From: Faecalibacterium prausnitzii
GTDB lineage: Bacteria; Bacillota; Clostridia; Oscillospirales; Ruminococcaceae
Direction: 5' to 3'
DNA: 64,000 nt
Assembly (NCBI RefSeq): GCF_019967995.1
Contig: NZ_CP065377.1
Span: forward strand, 310,001-374,000
Shown here: in pieces, positions 1-9,003 of the stretch
Layout of the letters: each line of letters starts with the position of its first letter
Numbering within the stretch: position 1 is the stretch's first letter
Translations under genes and position numbers: made by a program
Notes under the pieces: model-generated
Database searches by the model: none
The model's input: the letters and a program-made list of their open reading frames with translations, nothing else
What the model was told of the DNA's origin: nothing

Positions 1-2
1 TC

Positions 3-626
3 CACGACGACTGCCCCGTTGCCGTCCGGGTCGAGCGCCGCATCCGGGGCCAGCGTGACCCGGTGGGCATCTGGATGGGGCTGCGGGGCTTTGGCCACGA
101 CGACGCCGTGATGGCTGATTATGTCCTGCTCAACGACCCCACCGCCGACAGCGACGGCTCCGTCAACTGCACCATGGCGCTGTCGGATTTCCTGCGCTAC
201 TTCACAGGCCGGGCCATCGCCCTGCGGCGCAAGCCCAGAGATGCAGCCGCCGACCTGCCCGACCGCGTCCGCTGCGAACTGGCCCGCAGCGAGGATGGCC
301 GCTGCTATTACTTTGAGCAGCGGGGCCAGCGCGACCCGCTGCCGGACGATTTCTCCGGCTGGACCGCCTACACCCTGCACGACGGCATCGCCCATGCCAC
401 CACGGCCCACCGGACGTTCCGCCGGATGGAGCGCACCCCGGACGGAGGCCTGTGCTTCCCGCCCGAACAGCTGGCCGCAGGCGGGCGGTGCAGCGTTTAC
501 GCCGTAGACCAGACCGGCCGGATGCGGGTCGCGGAAGTCCGCCTGCCCGCGCCGCCCAGACCCCCGGCAGCACCGCCTGCCGCACCTCAGAATGACCCCC
601 AGAGCACCGGGCAGCCGGGCCGCTAG
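3..626 (+). CDS. C-terminal part of a papain-like C39-type protein (5' end outside window)
   Basis: The frame is open from the left window edge to the TAG at 624-626, so the gene begins upstream; the GTG at 63 is an internal codon, not a convincing start. About 207 codons are visible. The segment around residues YVLLNDPTAD, followed some 20 residues later by FLRYFTGRAIAL, looks like the C-terminal half of C39_2-type cysteine peptidases, where the catalytic acid sits in an NDP motif before a last helix. The complete C39 protein at 22472 has FNDPWHD at the equivalent place. The catalytic Cys and His would lie upstream and cannot be checked. The tail from about residue 180 is Pro/Ala-rich and probably disordered. 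Family assignment is an inference from motif likeness. Confidence 0.5.
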   Translation, partial: HDDCPVAVRVERRIRGQRDPVGIWMGLRGFGHDDAVMADYVLLNDPTADSDGSVNCTMALSDFLRYFTGRAIALRRKPRDAAADLPDRVRCELARSEDGRCYYFEQRGQRDPLPDDFSGWTAYTLHDGIAHATTAHRTFRRMERTPDGGLCFPPEQLAAGGRCSVYAVDQTGRMRVAEVRLPAPPRPPAAPPAAPQNDPQSTGQPGR

Positions 627-684
627 GCCCGCCCCCGCCAAACGCTTTCCGGGGATAAAAACTGTTACATAGGAGGAACACATT

Positions 685-1293
685 ATGGCAAAGACGATCA
701 TCACCATTGGCCGTGAGTACTGCACCGGCGGCAACTACATCGCAGAGGATGTTGCAAATGCTCTGGGCATCAAGCTCTACGACAAGGAGCTGATCACCAT
801 GGCAGCCAAACACTCCGGTCTGTCCGAGGAGGCTGTCGCCGCCAGCGAGAAACGCCACACCCACAGCCTGCTGTACAGCCTGTACACCATGGGCAACGAG
901 CTGCCGCTGGGCGATCAGGTGTTCATCCTGCAGAGCCGCATCATCAAGCAGCTGGCAGAGGAAGGCCCCTGTGTCATCCTGGGCCGCTGCGGTGACTATG
1001 TGCTGCGGGACCGCAAGGACGTGCTGCGCGTCTTCATCTATGCGCCGGTGGAGTGGCGCCGTGAGCTGGCCAAGACCGACCCTCTGGTCAAGGCACACGA
1101 CGAGAAGGGCATCAAGGAAGAGATCGAGAAGACCGACCGCAACCGCTCGGCCTACTACAACTACTACACCCAGAACCGCTGGGGTGATGCCCACAACTAC
1201 GACCTTGCCATCAACGCCGCCCTGGGCCGCGAGACCTGCGTGAAGATGATCCTGGACGCAGTGGCCGCCAAGGAAAAGGCTGCGGAGAAGTAA
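685..1293 (+). CDS. Cytidylate kinase-like family protein
   Basis: A 202-residue protein starting at ATG 685, nine bases after an AGGAGG site. The N-terminus (ITIGREYCTGGNYIAEDVA, then LYDKELI) matches the cytidylate-kinase-like P-loop family Cytidylate_kin2, which normally reads GREYGSGG. A second conserved stretch, CVILGRCGDYVL, is typical of this family. It probably binds a nucleotide in the cytoplasm, but the substrate is unknown and it should not be called CMP kinase (cmk). The P-loop is a variant: CTGGN replaces the usual GSGGR. It stands alone between the C39-like gene and the MATE gene. Confidence 0.85.
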   Translation: MAKTIITIGREYCTGGNYIAEDVANALGIKLYDKELITMAAKHSGLSEEAVAASEKRHTHSLLYSLYTMGNELPLGDQVFILQSRIIKQLAEEGPCVILGRCGDYVLRDRKDVLRVFIYAPVEWRRELAKTDPLVKAHDEKGIKEEIEKTDRNRSAYYNYYTQNRWGDAHNYDLAINAALGRETCVKMILDAVAAKEKAAEK

Positions 1294-1330
1294 CCGCTCC
1301 GGGCTGCAAAGTCAAAAAACAATGATGTTG

Positions 1331-1366
1331 CGTGGGTAGGGTGCTTTGGCGCTCTGCCCACGTTTC
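1331..1366 (+). terminator. Hairpin after the kinase-like gene
   Basis: CGTGGG at 1331-1336 pairs with CCCACG at 1358-1363, followed only by TTT. It is a possible weak terminator or processing hairpin between the kinase-like gene and the MATE gene. Confidence 0.4.
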
Positions 1367-1399
1367 AAGCATAGAGAAAAAATGTCAAAAGGAGAAATC

Positions 1400-2797
1400 G
1401 TGGAAAACAAGCAGACCAATCCCCCCGCCGCCCAGGAAAACATCATGGGCACCATGGCCATCAACCCGCTGCTCGTCAAGCTGAGCATCCCGATGATGGT
1501 CTCGATGCTGGTCCAGGCACTTTATAATGTCGTGGACTCCATCTTCGTCTCGCATGTCAGCGAAGGTGCGCTGACCGCCGTTTCGCTGGCCTTCTCGCTG
1601 CAGAACATGATGATCGCCGTCGGTGTCGGCACCGGCGTCGGCGTCAACGCCCTGCTGTCCAAGAGCCTGGGTGAAAAAGACCAGGAGCGCGCCAACAGGA
1701 CGGCTGAAAACGGCATCTTCCTGGCGCTGTGCAGCTTTGCTGCCTTTTTCATCATCGGCCTGACCTGCATGAAGCCGTATTTCTATGCGCAGACCAGTGA
1801 TGTGGAGATCGCCGAGCAGGGCATCCGCTACCTGACCGTTTGTTCCGTGTTCAGTCTGGGCCTGTTCCTGCAGACCATGAGCGAAAAGCTGCTGGCCGCG
1901 ACCGGCCGCACCAACCTGAGCATGTGCAGCCAGCTCATCGGCGCCATCGTGAACATCGTGCTCGACCCCATCTTCATCTTCGGCTACTGCGGTGAGGCCC
2001 TGTCCGGCACCACCGGCGCGGCAGTGGCCACGGTCATCGGCCAGTTCTGCGGTGCCGGTGCCGCCATCTTCTTCAACCTGAAGAAGAACCCCGACATCCA
2101 GATCCGCTGGCACGGCTTCCGCCCCAGTGCAGACGCCATCAAGCGCATCTATGTCGTCGGCCTGCCCAGCATCGCCATGCAGTGCGTCGGCAGCGTGATG
2201 ACCTTCTTCATGAACCAGATCCTGATGGCCTTCTCGGCCACGGCGGTCGCTGTCTTCGGCGTCTACTTCAAGCTCCAGAGCTTCGTCTTCATGCCCATCT
2301 TCGGCATGAACAACGGCATGGTGCCCATCATCAGCTACAACTACGGCGCCCGTAATCCCGACCGCGTCAAAAAGACCATCAAGCTGGCCATGTGCTACGC
2401 AGAGGGCATCATGCTCATCGGCTTCTGCCTGTTCCAGTTTGCACCGGACAAGCTGCTGAGCTTCTTCGCCGCCAGCGACGCGATGCTGGCCATCGGCATC
2501 CCGGCCATGCGCACCATCTGCTTCCACTTCCTGCTGGCCGGCATGAGCATCATCCTGTCCTCCACCTTCCAGGCGCTGGGCAACGGCATGTTCAGCCTCA
2601 TCGTCTCCGTCTGCCGCCAGCTGGTCGTCCTGCTGCCTGCCGCCTGGCTGCTGAGCCAGACCGGCAACGTCGACCTGGTGTGGTGGTCGTTCGTCATCGC
2701 CGAGCTGGCCAGCGTGACCCTGAGTTTTGTCTTCTTTGCCCGCCTGGACAAAAAGATCATCGAACCCATGTACAACAAAGCTCCTGCCATGCAGTGA
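1400..2797 (+). CDS. MATE family multidrug/cation efflux transporter
   Basis: The protein is about 465 residues with roughly twelve hydrophobic segments. Its N-terminus (LVKLSIPMMVSMLVQALYN, then VDSIFVSHV) is the classical MATE signature, and two homologous halves of six helices are visible. These inner-membrane antiporters exchange cationic drugs or metabolites for H+ or Na+. I chose GTG 1400 because AAAGGAG lies five bases upstream. ATG 1382 is in frame and would add six residues, but has no ribosome site. Substrate cannot be told from sequence. Confidence 0.92.
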   Translation: MENKQTNPPAAQENIMGTMAINPLLVKLSIPMMVSMLVQALYNVVDSIFVSHVSEGALTAVSLAFSLQNMMIAVGVGTGVGVNALLSKSLGEKDQERANRTAENGIFLALCSFAAFFIIGLTCMKPYFYAQTSDVEIAEQGIRYLTVCSVFSLGLFLQTMSEKLLAATGRTNLSMCSQLIGAIVNIVLDPIFIFGYCGEALSGTTGAAVATVIGQFCGAGAAIFFNLKKNPDIQIRWHGFRPSADAIKRIYVVGLPSIAMQCVGSVMTFFMNQILMAFSATAVAVFGVYFKLQSFVFMPIFGMNNGMVPIISYNYGARNPDRVKKTIKLAMCYAEGIMLIGFCLFQFAPDKLLSFFAASDAMLAIGIPAMRTICFHFLLAGMSIILSSTFQALGNGMFSLIVSVCRQLVVLLPAAWLLSQTGNVDLVWWSFVIAELASVTLSFVFFARLDKKIIEPMYNKAPAMQ

Positions 2798-2842
2798 GCG
2801 GAGCCGGCATTCTCCAAATTGAGAAAGGAACGTGACTGTTTT

Positions 2843-3547
2843 ATGGGAAAGAAGTTGAAATGGAATCTGGTCCTGATGAGCATCCTCTATCTGGGTCTGG
2901 GCATCTTCCTGCTGCTGGTGCCGGGCACCGCGATGAACATTGTCTGCTATGCGCTGGGCGGCGTGGTGCTGGTCTGCGCAGCGGTGCAGCTCGTCCGCTA
3001 CTTTGCGGTGGAGCGCGGTGTCTTCCAGAGCCAGCTGACCCTGATCTCCGGTCTGGTCTGTCTGGGGCTGGGGGCGTTCCTCATCATCCGCAGCGACATC
3101 GTGGTGCGCATCCTGCCCATCGTCTTCGGCCTGTTCGTCATCTTCGACAGTCTGGGCCGCATCCAGAACGCACTGGAGCTGCGCAAGTGCCAGTATCCCA
3201 GCTGGAAAGGCTTCCTGCTGCTGGCCGTGCTGAGCATCGTGCTGGGCATCGTCATGATCCTCGACCCCTTCGGCACCATGGAAACGCTGGTCATGGCCAT
3301 CGGCGTCATCCTCATCGTGGAGGGTGCGTTGAACCTGCTCAGTGCGCTGTACACCGTCATCGCGGTGAAGCGGTTCCTGAAGCTGCACCCGGAGACGCAG
3401 TCCATGCTGGAAGCCGTCACCGGGGAAGACCTGAACGGCGACGGCATCGTCGCCCCGGAGGTCGCCCATGCCGATGTGGAAGCCACTGCCGTCGAACTCG
3501 ACCATGTGGACGAGAGCGCTGAGGTGGAGCAGGAAGACGACCCGTAA
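2843..3547 (+). CDS. DUF308 (HdeD-like) membrane protein
   Basis: A 234-residue protein with about six transmembrane segments arranged as helix pairs, as in the DUF308/HdeD family. Each pair shows the pattern of a small-residue helix followed by a glycine-rich helix (GLGIFLLLVPG, GLGAFLIIRSD, VLGIVMILDP). After the last helix (about residue 180) comes an acidic soluble tail rich in Glu, Asp and Val with an EF-hand-like DLNGDG. Start ATG 2843 follows GAAAGGA at long spacing. HdeD is linked to acid resistance in E. coli, but function here is unknown. It follows the MATE gene by 45 bases and may be co-transcribed with it. Confidence 0.85.
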   Translation: MGKKLKWNLVLMSILYLGLGIFLLLVPGTAMNIVCYALGGVVLVCAAVQLVRYFAVERGVFQSQLTLISGLVCLGLGAFLIIRSDIVVRILPIVFGLFVIFDSLGRIQNALELRKCQYPSWKGFLLLAVLSIVLGIVMILDPFGTMETLVMAIGVILIVEGALNLLSALYTVIAVKRFLKLHPETQSMLEAVTGEDLNGDGIVAPEVAHADVEATAVELDHVDESAEVEQEDDP

Positions 3548-3639
3548 AACAAGCCCGCATTAAAGCTCCCCATCGGGGGAACTGGCCGCAGCGCGGCCTG
3601 AGATGGTTTTTATCAAATACAGCAAAGGATTACAGAACA

Positions 3640-5052
3640 ATGGAAAAGTACGATCTGATTATCGTTGGCGCCGGCCCGGCCGGCATCTTTACCGCCGTGG
3701 AGCTGCTGCGCCACGGCAGCAAAAAGAAGATCCTGCTGGTGGAAAAAGGCAAGCCGGTGGAAAAGCGCCACTGCCCCAAGGCAGAGCTTGGCCACTGCGT
3801 CAACTGCCGCCCCACCTGCGCCATCACCACCGGTTTTTCCGGTGCCGGTGCCTTCTCGGACGGCAAACTGAGCCTGTCCTATGAGGTCGGCGGCGACCTG
3901 CCCAGCCTCATCGGCGAGGAGTTCGCTCAGGAGCTTATCAACTACACCGACAAGATCTATCTGGAGTTCGGCGCAGACCCCCATGTGGAGGGCATCTACA
4001 CCGGCGAGGAGATCAAGGAGATCCGCAAGAACGCCATCCACGCCGGTCTGAAGCTGGTGGACTGCCCCATCCGCCATCTGGGCACCGAAAAGGCCCAGCA
4101 GCTCTATCTGGCCATCCAGAACTATCTGGCCGACAACGGCGTCGAGATGCTTTTCTCCACCGAGTGTGAGAACATCATCCTGGAAGACGAGGTCTGCAAG
4201 GGCGTGTATCTCCGCGCGGGCAGCGACAGCGAGCCCCGCGCCGTCTATGCCGACACCGTCGTCATCGGCACCGGCCGCCGCGGCGCGGACTGGCTGGAAA
4301 AGATCTGCGCCGAACACCACATCGCCCACAAGCCCGGCACCGTCGATATCGGCGTCCGCGTCGAGTGCCGCAATGAGGTCATGGAGAAGGTCAACAAGGT
4401 GCTGTATGAGTCCAAGCTCATCGGCTACCCCAAGCCCTGGAAGAACAAGGTCCGCACCTTCTGCCAGAACCCCGGCGGTTTCGTGGCGCAGGAGAACTAC
4501 GACAATGACCTGGCCGTCGTCAACGGCCACAGCTTCAAGGAGAAGAAGAGCGAGAACACCAACCTCGCCATCCTCGTCTCCCACAACTTCACCGAACCGT
4601 TCAACCAGCCCATCGCCTACGCACAGAAGGTGGGCGAGCTGACCAACATGCTGGGCGCAGGCCACATCATGGTCCAGCGCTACGGCGACATTCTGGACGG
4701 CAAGCGCACCTGGGCCAAGGAGCTGGCACAGTCCAACGTCAAGCCCACCCTGAAGGACGCGGTGGCCGGAGACATCACCGCCGCCATGCCTTACCGCGCC
4801 ATGACCAACATCATCGAGTTCATCAAGATGCTGGATATGGTCGTGCCCGGCTTTGCCGCCAACGAGACCCTGCTCTACAGCCCGGAGCTGAAGTTCTACT
4901 CCAACAAGGTCAAGATGGATGAGAACCTCGACACCAACATTCAGGGCCTGCACTGCTTGGGCGATTCTTCCGGCTGGACCCGCGGCCTGATGATGGCGTC
5001 CGTCATGGGCGTGCTCATGGGCCGCAAGCTGGCCGAAAAGGAAGGCTGCTGA
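3640..5052 (+). CDS. FAD-dependent dehydrogenase (COG2509-type)
   Basis: The 470-residue protein opens with a Rossmann FAD-binding fingerprint, DLIIVGAGPAGIFTAVEL, then the family blocks CVNCRPTC, GFSGAGAFSDGKL and, near the end, LGDSSGWTRGLMMASVMG. This is the pattern of uncharacterised FAD-dependent dehydrogenases of the COG2509 group, distantly related to geranylgeranyl reductase-like and GidA-like flavoproteins. A cysteine cluster near residues 47-60 (CPKAELGHCVNCRPTC) could bind a metal or cluster, which is an inference. Cytosolic; substrate unknown. Start ATG 3640 has AAAGGA upstream. It ends at an intrinsic terminator. Confidence 0.85.
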   Translation: MEKYDLIIVGAGPAGIFTAVELLRHGSKKKILLVEKGKPVEKRHCPKAELGHCVNCRPTCAITTGFSGAGAFSDGKLSLSYEVGGDLPSLIGEEFAQELINYTDKIYLEFGADPHVEGIYTGEEIKEIRKNAIHAGLKLVDCPIRHLGTEKAQQLYLAIQNYLADNGVEMLFSTECENIILEDEVCKGVYLRAGSDSEPRAVYADTVVIGTGRRGADWLEKICAEHHIAHKPGTVDIGVRVECRNEVMEKVNKVLYESKLIGYPKPWKNKVRTFCQNPGGFVAQENYDNDLAVVNGHSFKEKKSENTNLAILVSHNFTEPFNQPIAYAQKVGELTNMLGAGHIMVQRYGDILDGKRTWAKELAQSNVKPTLKDAVAGDITAAMPYRAMTNIIEFIKMLDMVVPGFAANETLLYSPELKFYSNKVKMDENLDTNIQGLHCLGDSSGWTRGLMMASVMGVLMGRKLAEKEGC

Positions 5053-5066
5053 TCCCCGGAACTCAC

Positions 5067-5100
5067 GATCCCCCGTGCGATTTGCATGGGGGATCTTTTT
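5067..5100 (+). terminator. Intrinsic terminator of the FAD dehydrogenase gene
   Basis: GATCCCCCGTGC (5067-5078) pairs with GCATGGGGGATC (5084-5095), followed by TTTTT. Confidence 0.85.
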
Positions 5101-5179
5101 GCTGATTTTTGCCGGTTTTTGTCTGGATTTGCCAAACTGGCGGTGTTCCGGTCCTGTTCAGCCTCCTTCACGGAAATAA

Positions 5180-5208
5180 TTGATTTTTTTCGCGAAAACT
5201 GCTACACT
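5180..5208 (+). promoter_or_regulatory. Predicted promoter of the RpiR-family gene
   Basis: TTGATT (5180-5185), 17-base spacer, TACACT (5203-5208). It lies 50 bases upstream of the start at 5259. Confidence 0.6.
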
Positions 5209-5258
5209 AAGAAAAAACTCCACTGAAAGCGCTTCATAGATGTAGGGAGGTATCTTCT

Positions 5259-6059
5259 ATGCGCGATTCTCCGGGAAGCGTCGTCACACTGCTGTGTTCT
5301 GGCATTCAGCTTTACAGCGCGGAACGGCGCATTGCAGACTGCATCCTCAACGATGTGAAATGGGCGTCTGTGGTCACCTCGGCCCAGCTTGCCCGCGCCA
5401 GCCAGTCCTCGGAAGCCACCGTCACCCGGCTGTGCCACAAGCTCGGCTTTGACAACTACCGCAAATTCCAGCTGGCACTCGCGCGGGATGTGATGGACCA
5501 GCAGGAGACGGAGACCCAGCGCTCCACCAGTCCGGACCCCTTGCGGCAGGCCCTGCAGTCGGTGCAGGCCAACCGGCAGGAAGAGGTGCGCGCCACCATC
5601 CAGGCACTCAATCTGCGCCAGTTGCGGAAGGCGATGAGTGTCCTGCGCAGCGCAGAGCTGATCGAGGTCGAAGCCTCCGACAACAGCCTGCCCGTGGCCA
5701 TGGATGCGTCGCTCAAGCTCGGCAGCCTGGGCAAGCGCTGCATGACCAGCGCCGTGCCCGACCGGACCAGAGCCTTTGCCACCACCCTGACCGAGCGGGA
5801 CGCCCTGCTGCTCATCTCGAACTCCGGCCGCAGCGAGCGCCTGCTGGAAACGGCTCGCGCCGCCCACGAACGGGGTGCCTCGGTCCTGCTCATCACCTGC
5901 GACCGCCGCTCCCCTCTGGCCGCGCAGGCAGACCACCTGCTGCTGGCCTCCAACCGGGCGCAGCGCATCGTGGCGACCGACCCGGTCCCATCCCTGCTCT
6001 CGTCGGCCCTTCTGGTCGAGGTGCTGTACTACCTGCTCCTGACCGAAGAAGACCTCTGA
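5259..6059 (+). CDS. MurR/RpiR family transcriptional regulator
   Basis: The 266-residue protein has an N-terminal RpiR-type helix-turn-helix (about residues 15-75; key segment SQSSEATVTRLCHKLGFDNY) and a C-terminal SIS sugar-phosphate-binding domain (about 110-250), where LLISNSGRSERLLE is the phosphosugar-binding loop. Such regulators sense sugar phosphates and control adjacent sugar or amino-sugar genes. No sugar operon lies next to it: the downstream gene is convergent, so the target is unknown. Start ATG 5259 follows AGGGAGG. It has its own promoter and ends at a shared bidirectional terminator. Confidence 0.92.
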   Translation: MRDSPGSVVTLLCSGIQLYSAERRIADCILNDVKWASVVTSAQLARASQSSEATVTRLCHKLGFDNYRKFQLALARDVMDQQETETQRSTSPDPLRQALQSVQANRQEEVRATIQALNLRQLRKAMSVLRSAELIEVEASDNSLPVAMDASLKLGSLGKRCMTSAVPDRTRAFATTLTERDALLLISNSGRSERLLETARAAHERGASVLLITCDRRSPLAAQADHLLLASNRAQRIVATDPVPSLLSSALLVEVLYYLLLTEEDL

Positions 6060-6065
6060 CCAACC

Positions 6066-6103
6066 AAAAAGGACCCTCTGCCAACCGGCAAAGGGCCCTT
6101 TTT
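6066..6103. terminator. Bidirectional intrinsic terminator
   Basis: The stem AAAAAGG-CCCT-TGCC / GGCA-AGGG-CCTTTTT lies between the convergent RpiR and aminotransferase genes, with A and T tracts on both flanks so it can serve both strands. Confidence 0.8.
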
Positions 6104-6111
6104 CTGTTTCC

Positions 6112-7320
6112 TTACGCATGGAAGACATACTGGTCCATCCGGCGGAAGGCTTCCTCGATGCGGGAACGGGGCGAAGCCAGGTTCATCCGCAGATGGCAGG
6201 GGCCGTGGAACATCTTTCCGTCCTGCACGGCTACGCCGACCTCCCAGCAGGCCTTTTCCACATCGTCGATGGTCTTGCCATGGGCGGCGCACCAGTCGGT
6301 GCAGTCCACAAAGAGCATATAGGTGCCTTCGGGCTTGGAGACCGTGACGCCCGCAAAGTGCTGTTCGATGTAGTCGCAGGCAAAGTTCACATTGCCGCTC
6401 AGTACCTCGCAGAGCTCGTCCGTCCACTCATAGCCTTCGGGCTGATAGGCACCGATGAGGGCGTGCATGGACAGCACGTTCATCATGTTGTAGTGATTCA
6501 GGCTGGACTCTTTCTCAATGCGGTCACGCCACCAGTTGTTGTACACGATGTGGTAGCTGCCCACGAGACCGGCCAGGTTGAAGGTCTTGGAGGGAGCATA
6601 GAAGGCGGCGGTGCGCATCCGGGCATCCTCGCTGACGGACTGGGTGGGGGTGTGCTTGTGGCCGTTCAGGATGATGTCCGACCAGATCTCGTCGGAGACG
6701 ACATAGACGTCGTACTTTTTGAACAGCTCCATGGCCTTTTCCAGCTCCCAGCGCTCCCAGACGCGGCCGCAGGGGTTGTGGGGGTTGCACAGGATGGCCG
6801 CATGGATATGCTCTTCCTTCAGATGCTTCTCCATGTCCTCAAAATCCATCCGCCAGACGCCGTTCTCGTCCTTCACCAGCGGGGAATGCACGGCCTCGTA
6901 GCCGTTGTTCTTCAGGCTCATCGTGAAGCCGATGTAGGTGGGGCTGTGGATCAGGATCTTGTCGCCGCGGGAACAGACGCAGTTCAGCGCACTGATGACA
7001 CCGCCCAGCACACCGTTCTCGTAGCCGATGTGTTCCGGCTTCAGGCCGGTGACGCCGTTGCGCTTCTCATGCCACCGGATGATGCTGTCGAAATACGCAT
7101 CCGTAGCTTGAAAATAGCCGAAGGCCGGGTGTTTTGCACGCTCAATGATGGCTTCCTGGATGGTGGGCACGGTGGGGAAGTTCATGTCGGCCACCCACAT
7201 CGGGATCGCGTCAAAGCCCGCCTTCGGGGGAGCCGGGGAGAAGCCGTCGCCCTTCAGGCCGTCCACTGCGATGGCGTCTCTACCGCGGCGGTCCAGGATG
7301 GAAGTAAAATCGTATTTCAT
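6112..7320 (-). CDS. MalY/PatB-type PLP-dependent aminotransferase (cystathionine beta-lyase-like)
   Basis: The 402-residue protein is a fold-type I PLP enzyme. MWVADMNFPTVP near residue 40 and the PLP-lysine motif YAPSKTFNLAG (around residue 240) are hallmarks of the MalY/PatB branch, which cleave cystathionine or cysteine C-S bonds, releasing homocysteine or H2S, pyruvate and ammonia. Start chosen at 7320 because GAAGGAG lies just upstream; an in-frame extension to 7425 has no ribosome site. It is monocistronic and convergent with the RpiR gene. A true aminotransferase activity is also possible, as MalY-family substrates are hard to predict. Confidence 0.9.
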   Translation of the reverse strand: MKYDFTSILDRRGRDAIAVDGLKGDGFSPAPPKAGFDAIPMWVADMNFPTVPTIQEAIIERAKHPAFGYFQATDAYFDSIIRWHEKRNGVTGLKPEHIGYENGVLGGVISALNCVCSRGDKILIHSPTYIGFTMSLKNNGYEAVHSPLVKDENGVWRMDFEDMEKHLKEEHIHAAILCNPHNPCGRVWERWELEKAMELFKKYDVYVVSDEIWSDIILNGHKHTPTQSVSEDARMRTAAFYAPSKTFNLAGLVGSYHIVYNNWWRDRIEKESSLNHYNMMNVLSMHALIGAYQPEGYEWTDELCEVLSGNVNFACDYIEQHFAGVTVSKPEGTYMLFVDCTDWCAAHGKTIDDVEKACWEVGVAVQDGKMFHGPCHLRMNLASPRSRIEEAFRRMDQYVFHA

Positions 7321-7536
7321 AAGTGCGCTCCTTCTCAAAAATTTTGTCTGGCCCCACCTTAACACATTTGGGAGCCGGATGCAACCGCCCGCCGGGAAGT
7401 TGAAAAAATCGTGCGGAAAAATCACGAATTTCTACGATAAAAAAGAGCCTTCCGGCCGCCGAGTAAAGCACTTTTTGGGGCGATAAGGCACAAATAAGGC
7501 ACATTCTAGCCAGATTTCAGGATTCTGAAAACAAAG

Positions 7537-7582
7537 AAAGCCACGATAAAACCGCATTTGTAAACGGTTCATCGTGGCTTTT
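7537..7582. terminator. Terminator hairpin downstream of tRNA-Pro
   Basis: GCCACGAT plus ACCG pairs with CGGT plus ATCGTGGC, flanked by an A-rich left side and TTTT on the right. On the minus strand it lies just after the tRNA gene and probably ends its transcript. Confidence 0.65.
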
Positions 7583-7586
7583 CTTG

Positions 7587-7662
7587 TGGTCGGAGTGGCG
7601 AGACTCGAACTCGCGGCCTCCTGCTCCCAAAGCAGGCGCGCTACCAACTGCGCAACACCCCG
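7587..7662 (-). tRNA. tRNA-Pro (anticodon TGG)
   Basis: A 76-nt cloverleaf on the minus strand: acceptor CGGGGTG / CACTCCG, anticodon stem CCTGC / GCAGG with loop TTTGGGA giving anticodon TGG (reads CCN proline codons), T-loop TTCGAGT, discriminator A and an encoded CCA. A promoter lies 15 bases upstream. Confidence 0.95.
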
Positions 7663-7676
7663 GAAAATACTATCAT

Positions 7677-7705
7677 AGTATACTCTTTTTTGCGGCGTTC
7701 GTCAA
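7677..7705 (-). promoter_or_regulatory. Promoter of tRNA-Pro
   Basis: On the minus strand TTGACG (7700-7705), 17-base spacer, TATACT (7677-7682), ending 14 bases before the tRNA 5' end. Confidence 0.8.
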
Positions 7706-7765
7706 TCCTGAAGTGCGCAACTTCACGCTCCCGCTGTTTGTGCGCATTTTTATAAGAAAATCCGG

Positions 7766-7795
7766 TTGCAAAGGCCGGAAGGGATAGTCTATAAT
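7766..7795 (+). promoter_or_regulatory. Promoter of the MFS transporter gene
   Basis: TTGCAA (7766-7771), 18-base spacer, TATAAT (7790-7795), 53 bases before the start codon. Confidence 0.7.
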
Positions 7796-7848
7796 GGGAG
7801 TTGAAAAGCGGCCAGGAGCCGTTCGATTGCCAAAGTGAGGAGACCGGA

Positions 7849-8979
7849 ATGAACGAGCAGAAAACGCGCCTGCGGAATGCGGGCTTTGTGACTTTCTTTT
7901 TCAGCGGCATCTGCGCCATTTCCAGCGGTGTGGTGGTCAGCCTGCTGCAGGAGCAGTATGGGTTTGCCTACGGCATGACCGGGACGCTGCTCTCGCTGAT
8001 GAGCATCGGCAACCTGCTGGCGGGCTTTCTGACCGGTGTGCTGCCGGGTGTGCTGGGGCTGAAACCAAGCATCCTGCTGCTGACCATCGGGTACACCGTC
8101 GGCTACGGGATCATGGGCTTTACCGGGGCGGAGGTCCTGCTGGCGGCGGCATTCTTCCTTGTGGGCGTTGCCAAGGGCAGCGCCATGAACGCCTGCACCA
8201 TCCTCGTCAGTGACAACTCCGCCGACCGCACCCGCGGCATGAACCTGATGCACAGCTGCTATGCCTGCGGTGCGCTGCTCTGCCCGTTCCTCATCGCAGC
8301 GGCAGCGCGGGTCAGCACCGCACTGGCGGTGTTCCTGCTGGCGGCGCTGGGCGTGGTGCTCTGGCTGGTCTACTGGAAGACCCCGATGGAAGGTAAGGTC
8401 AAGGACCGGAAGGCGGTCATCGACTGGAGCTTTCTGCGCTCCGGCCGGTTCTGGCTGCTGACGGGCCTGCTCTTCTGCCAGAACGCGGCCGAGCAGAGCG
8501 TGACCGGCTGGATGGTGACCTATTTCAAGGGCAGCGGCATCATTGCGGGCACACTGGCTGCCTATACCGTGACCGTGATGTGGGGGGCTACACTGGTGGC
8601 CCGGCTGCTCATTGCATTCGTGTTCCCGTTCAAGTCCCCGCGCAAGGCGATGGTGGTCATGGCTGTGACCTGCACCCTGTTCTATGTGCTCCTGATGCGG
8701 GCCGACAGCCAGCCGGCCGCGATCCTGCTGCTGTTCGCCTTCGCGTTTGCGATGGCAGGTATGAACCCCACTGCAGTGGCCAGCGCGGGCAGGATGACCA
8801 GCGTGACCAGCATGGGCATCATGCTGCCCGCTGCGTCCGGCGGTGCCATCCTGATGCCCTGGGTCATCGGCCGTGTGGCAGAGCGCGCGGGCCTTGCCGC
8901 CGGGATGGCGATGAACATCCTCCCCTGCATCGGGCTGTGCGTGTTTGCGGTGCTGGTTGCCCGGATGAAGGAAGAGTGA
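7849..8979 (+). CDS. MFS transporter
   Basis: The 376-residue membrane protein has about twelve hydrophobic segments split by a basic loop near the middle (KVKDRKAVIDW), the architecture of the major facilitator superfamily. The short first-half motif LLSIGNLLAGFLTG corresponds to the motif-A region, but the usual GXXXDRXGRR loop is weak. The substrate is unknown. ATG 7849 was preferred because GTGAGGAGA precedes it; an in-frame start at 7801 has no ribosome site and falls at the -10 box. It is convergent with queH, with only 24 bases between stops and no clear terminator. Confidence 0.85.
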   Translation: MNEQKTRLRNAGFVTFFFSGICAISSGVVVSLLQEQYGFAYGMTGTLLSLMSIGNLLAGFLTGVLPGVLGLKPSILLLTIGYTVGYGIMGFTGAEVLLAAAFFLVGVAKGSAMNACTILVSDNSADRTRGMNLMHSCYACGALLCPFLIAAAARVSTALAVFLLAALGVVLWLVYWKTPMEGKVKDRKAVIDWSFLRSGRFWLLTGLLFCQNAAEQSVTGWMVTYFKGSGIIAGTLAAYTVTVMWGATLVARLLIAFVFPFKSPRKAMVVMAVTCTLFYVLLMRADSQPAAILLLFAFAFAMAGMNPTAVASAGRMTSVTSMGIMLPAASGGAILMPWVIGRVAERAGLAAGMAMNILPCIGLCVFAVLVARMKEE

Positions 8980-9003
8980 TGACCGGAGGGGAGGACGGGC
9001 CGC

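Noticed and set aside
1385..3505. Open frame of 706 codons on the minus strand
   Set aside because: It runs antisense to the MATE and DUF308 genes, is rich in His, Gln and Asp, and has no family motifs or ribosome site. GC-rich codon use leaves long empty frames opposite real genes.
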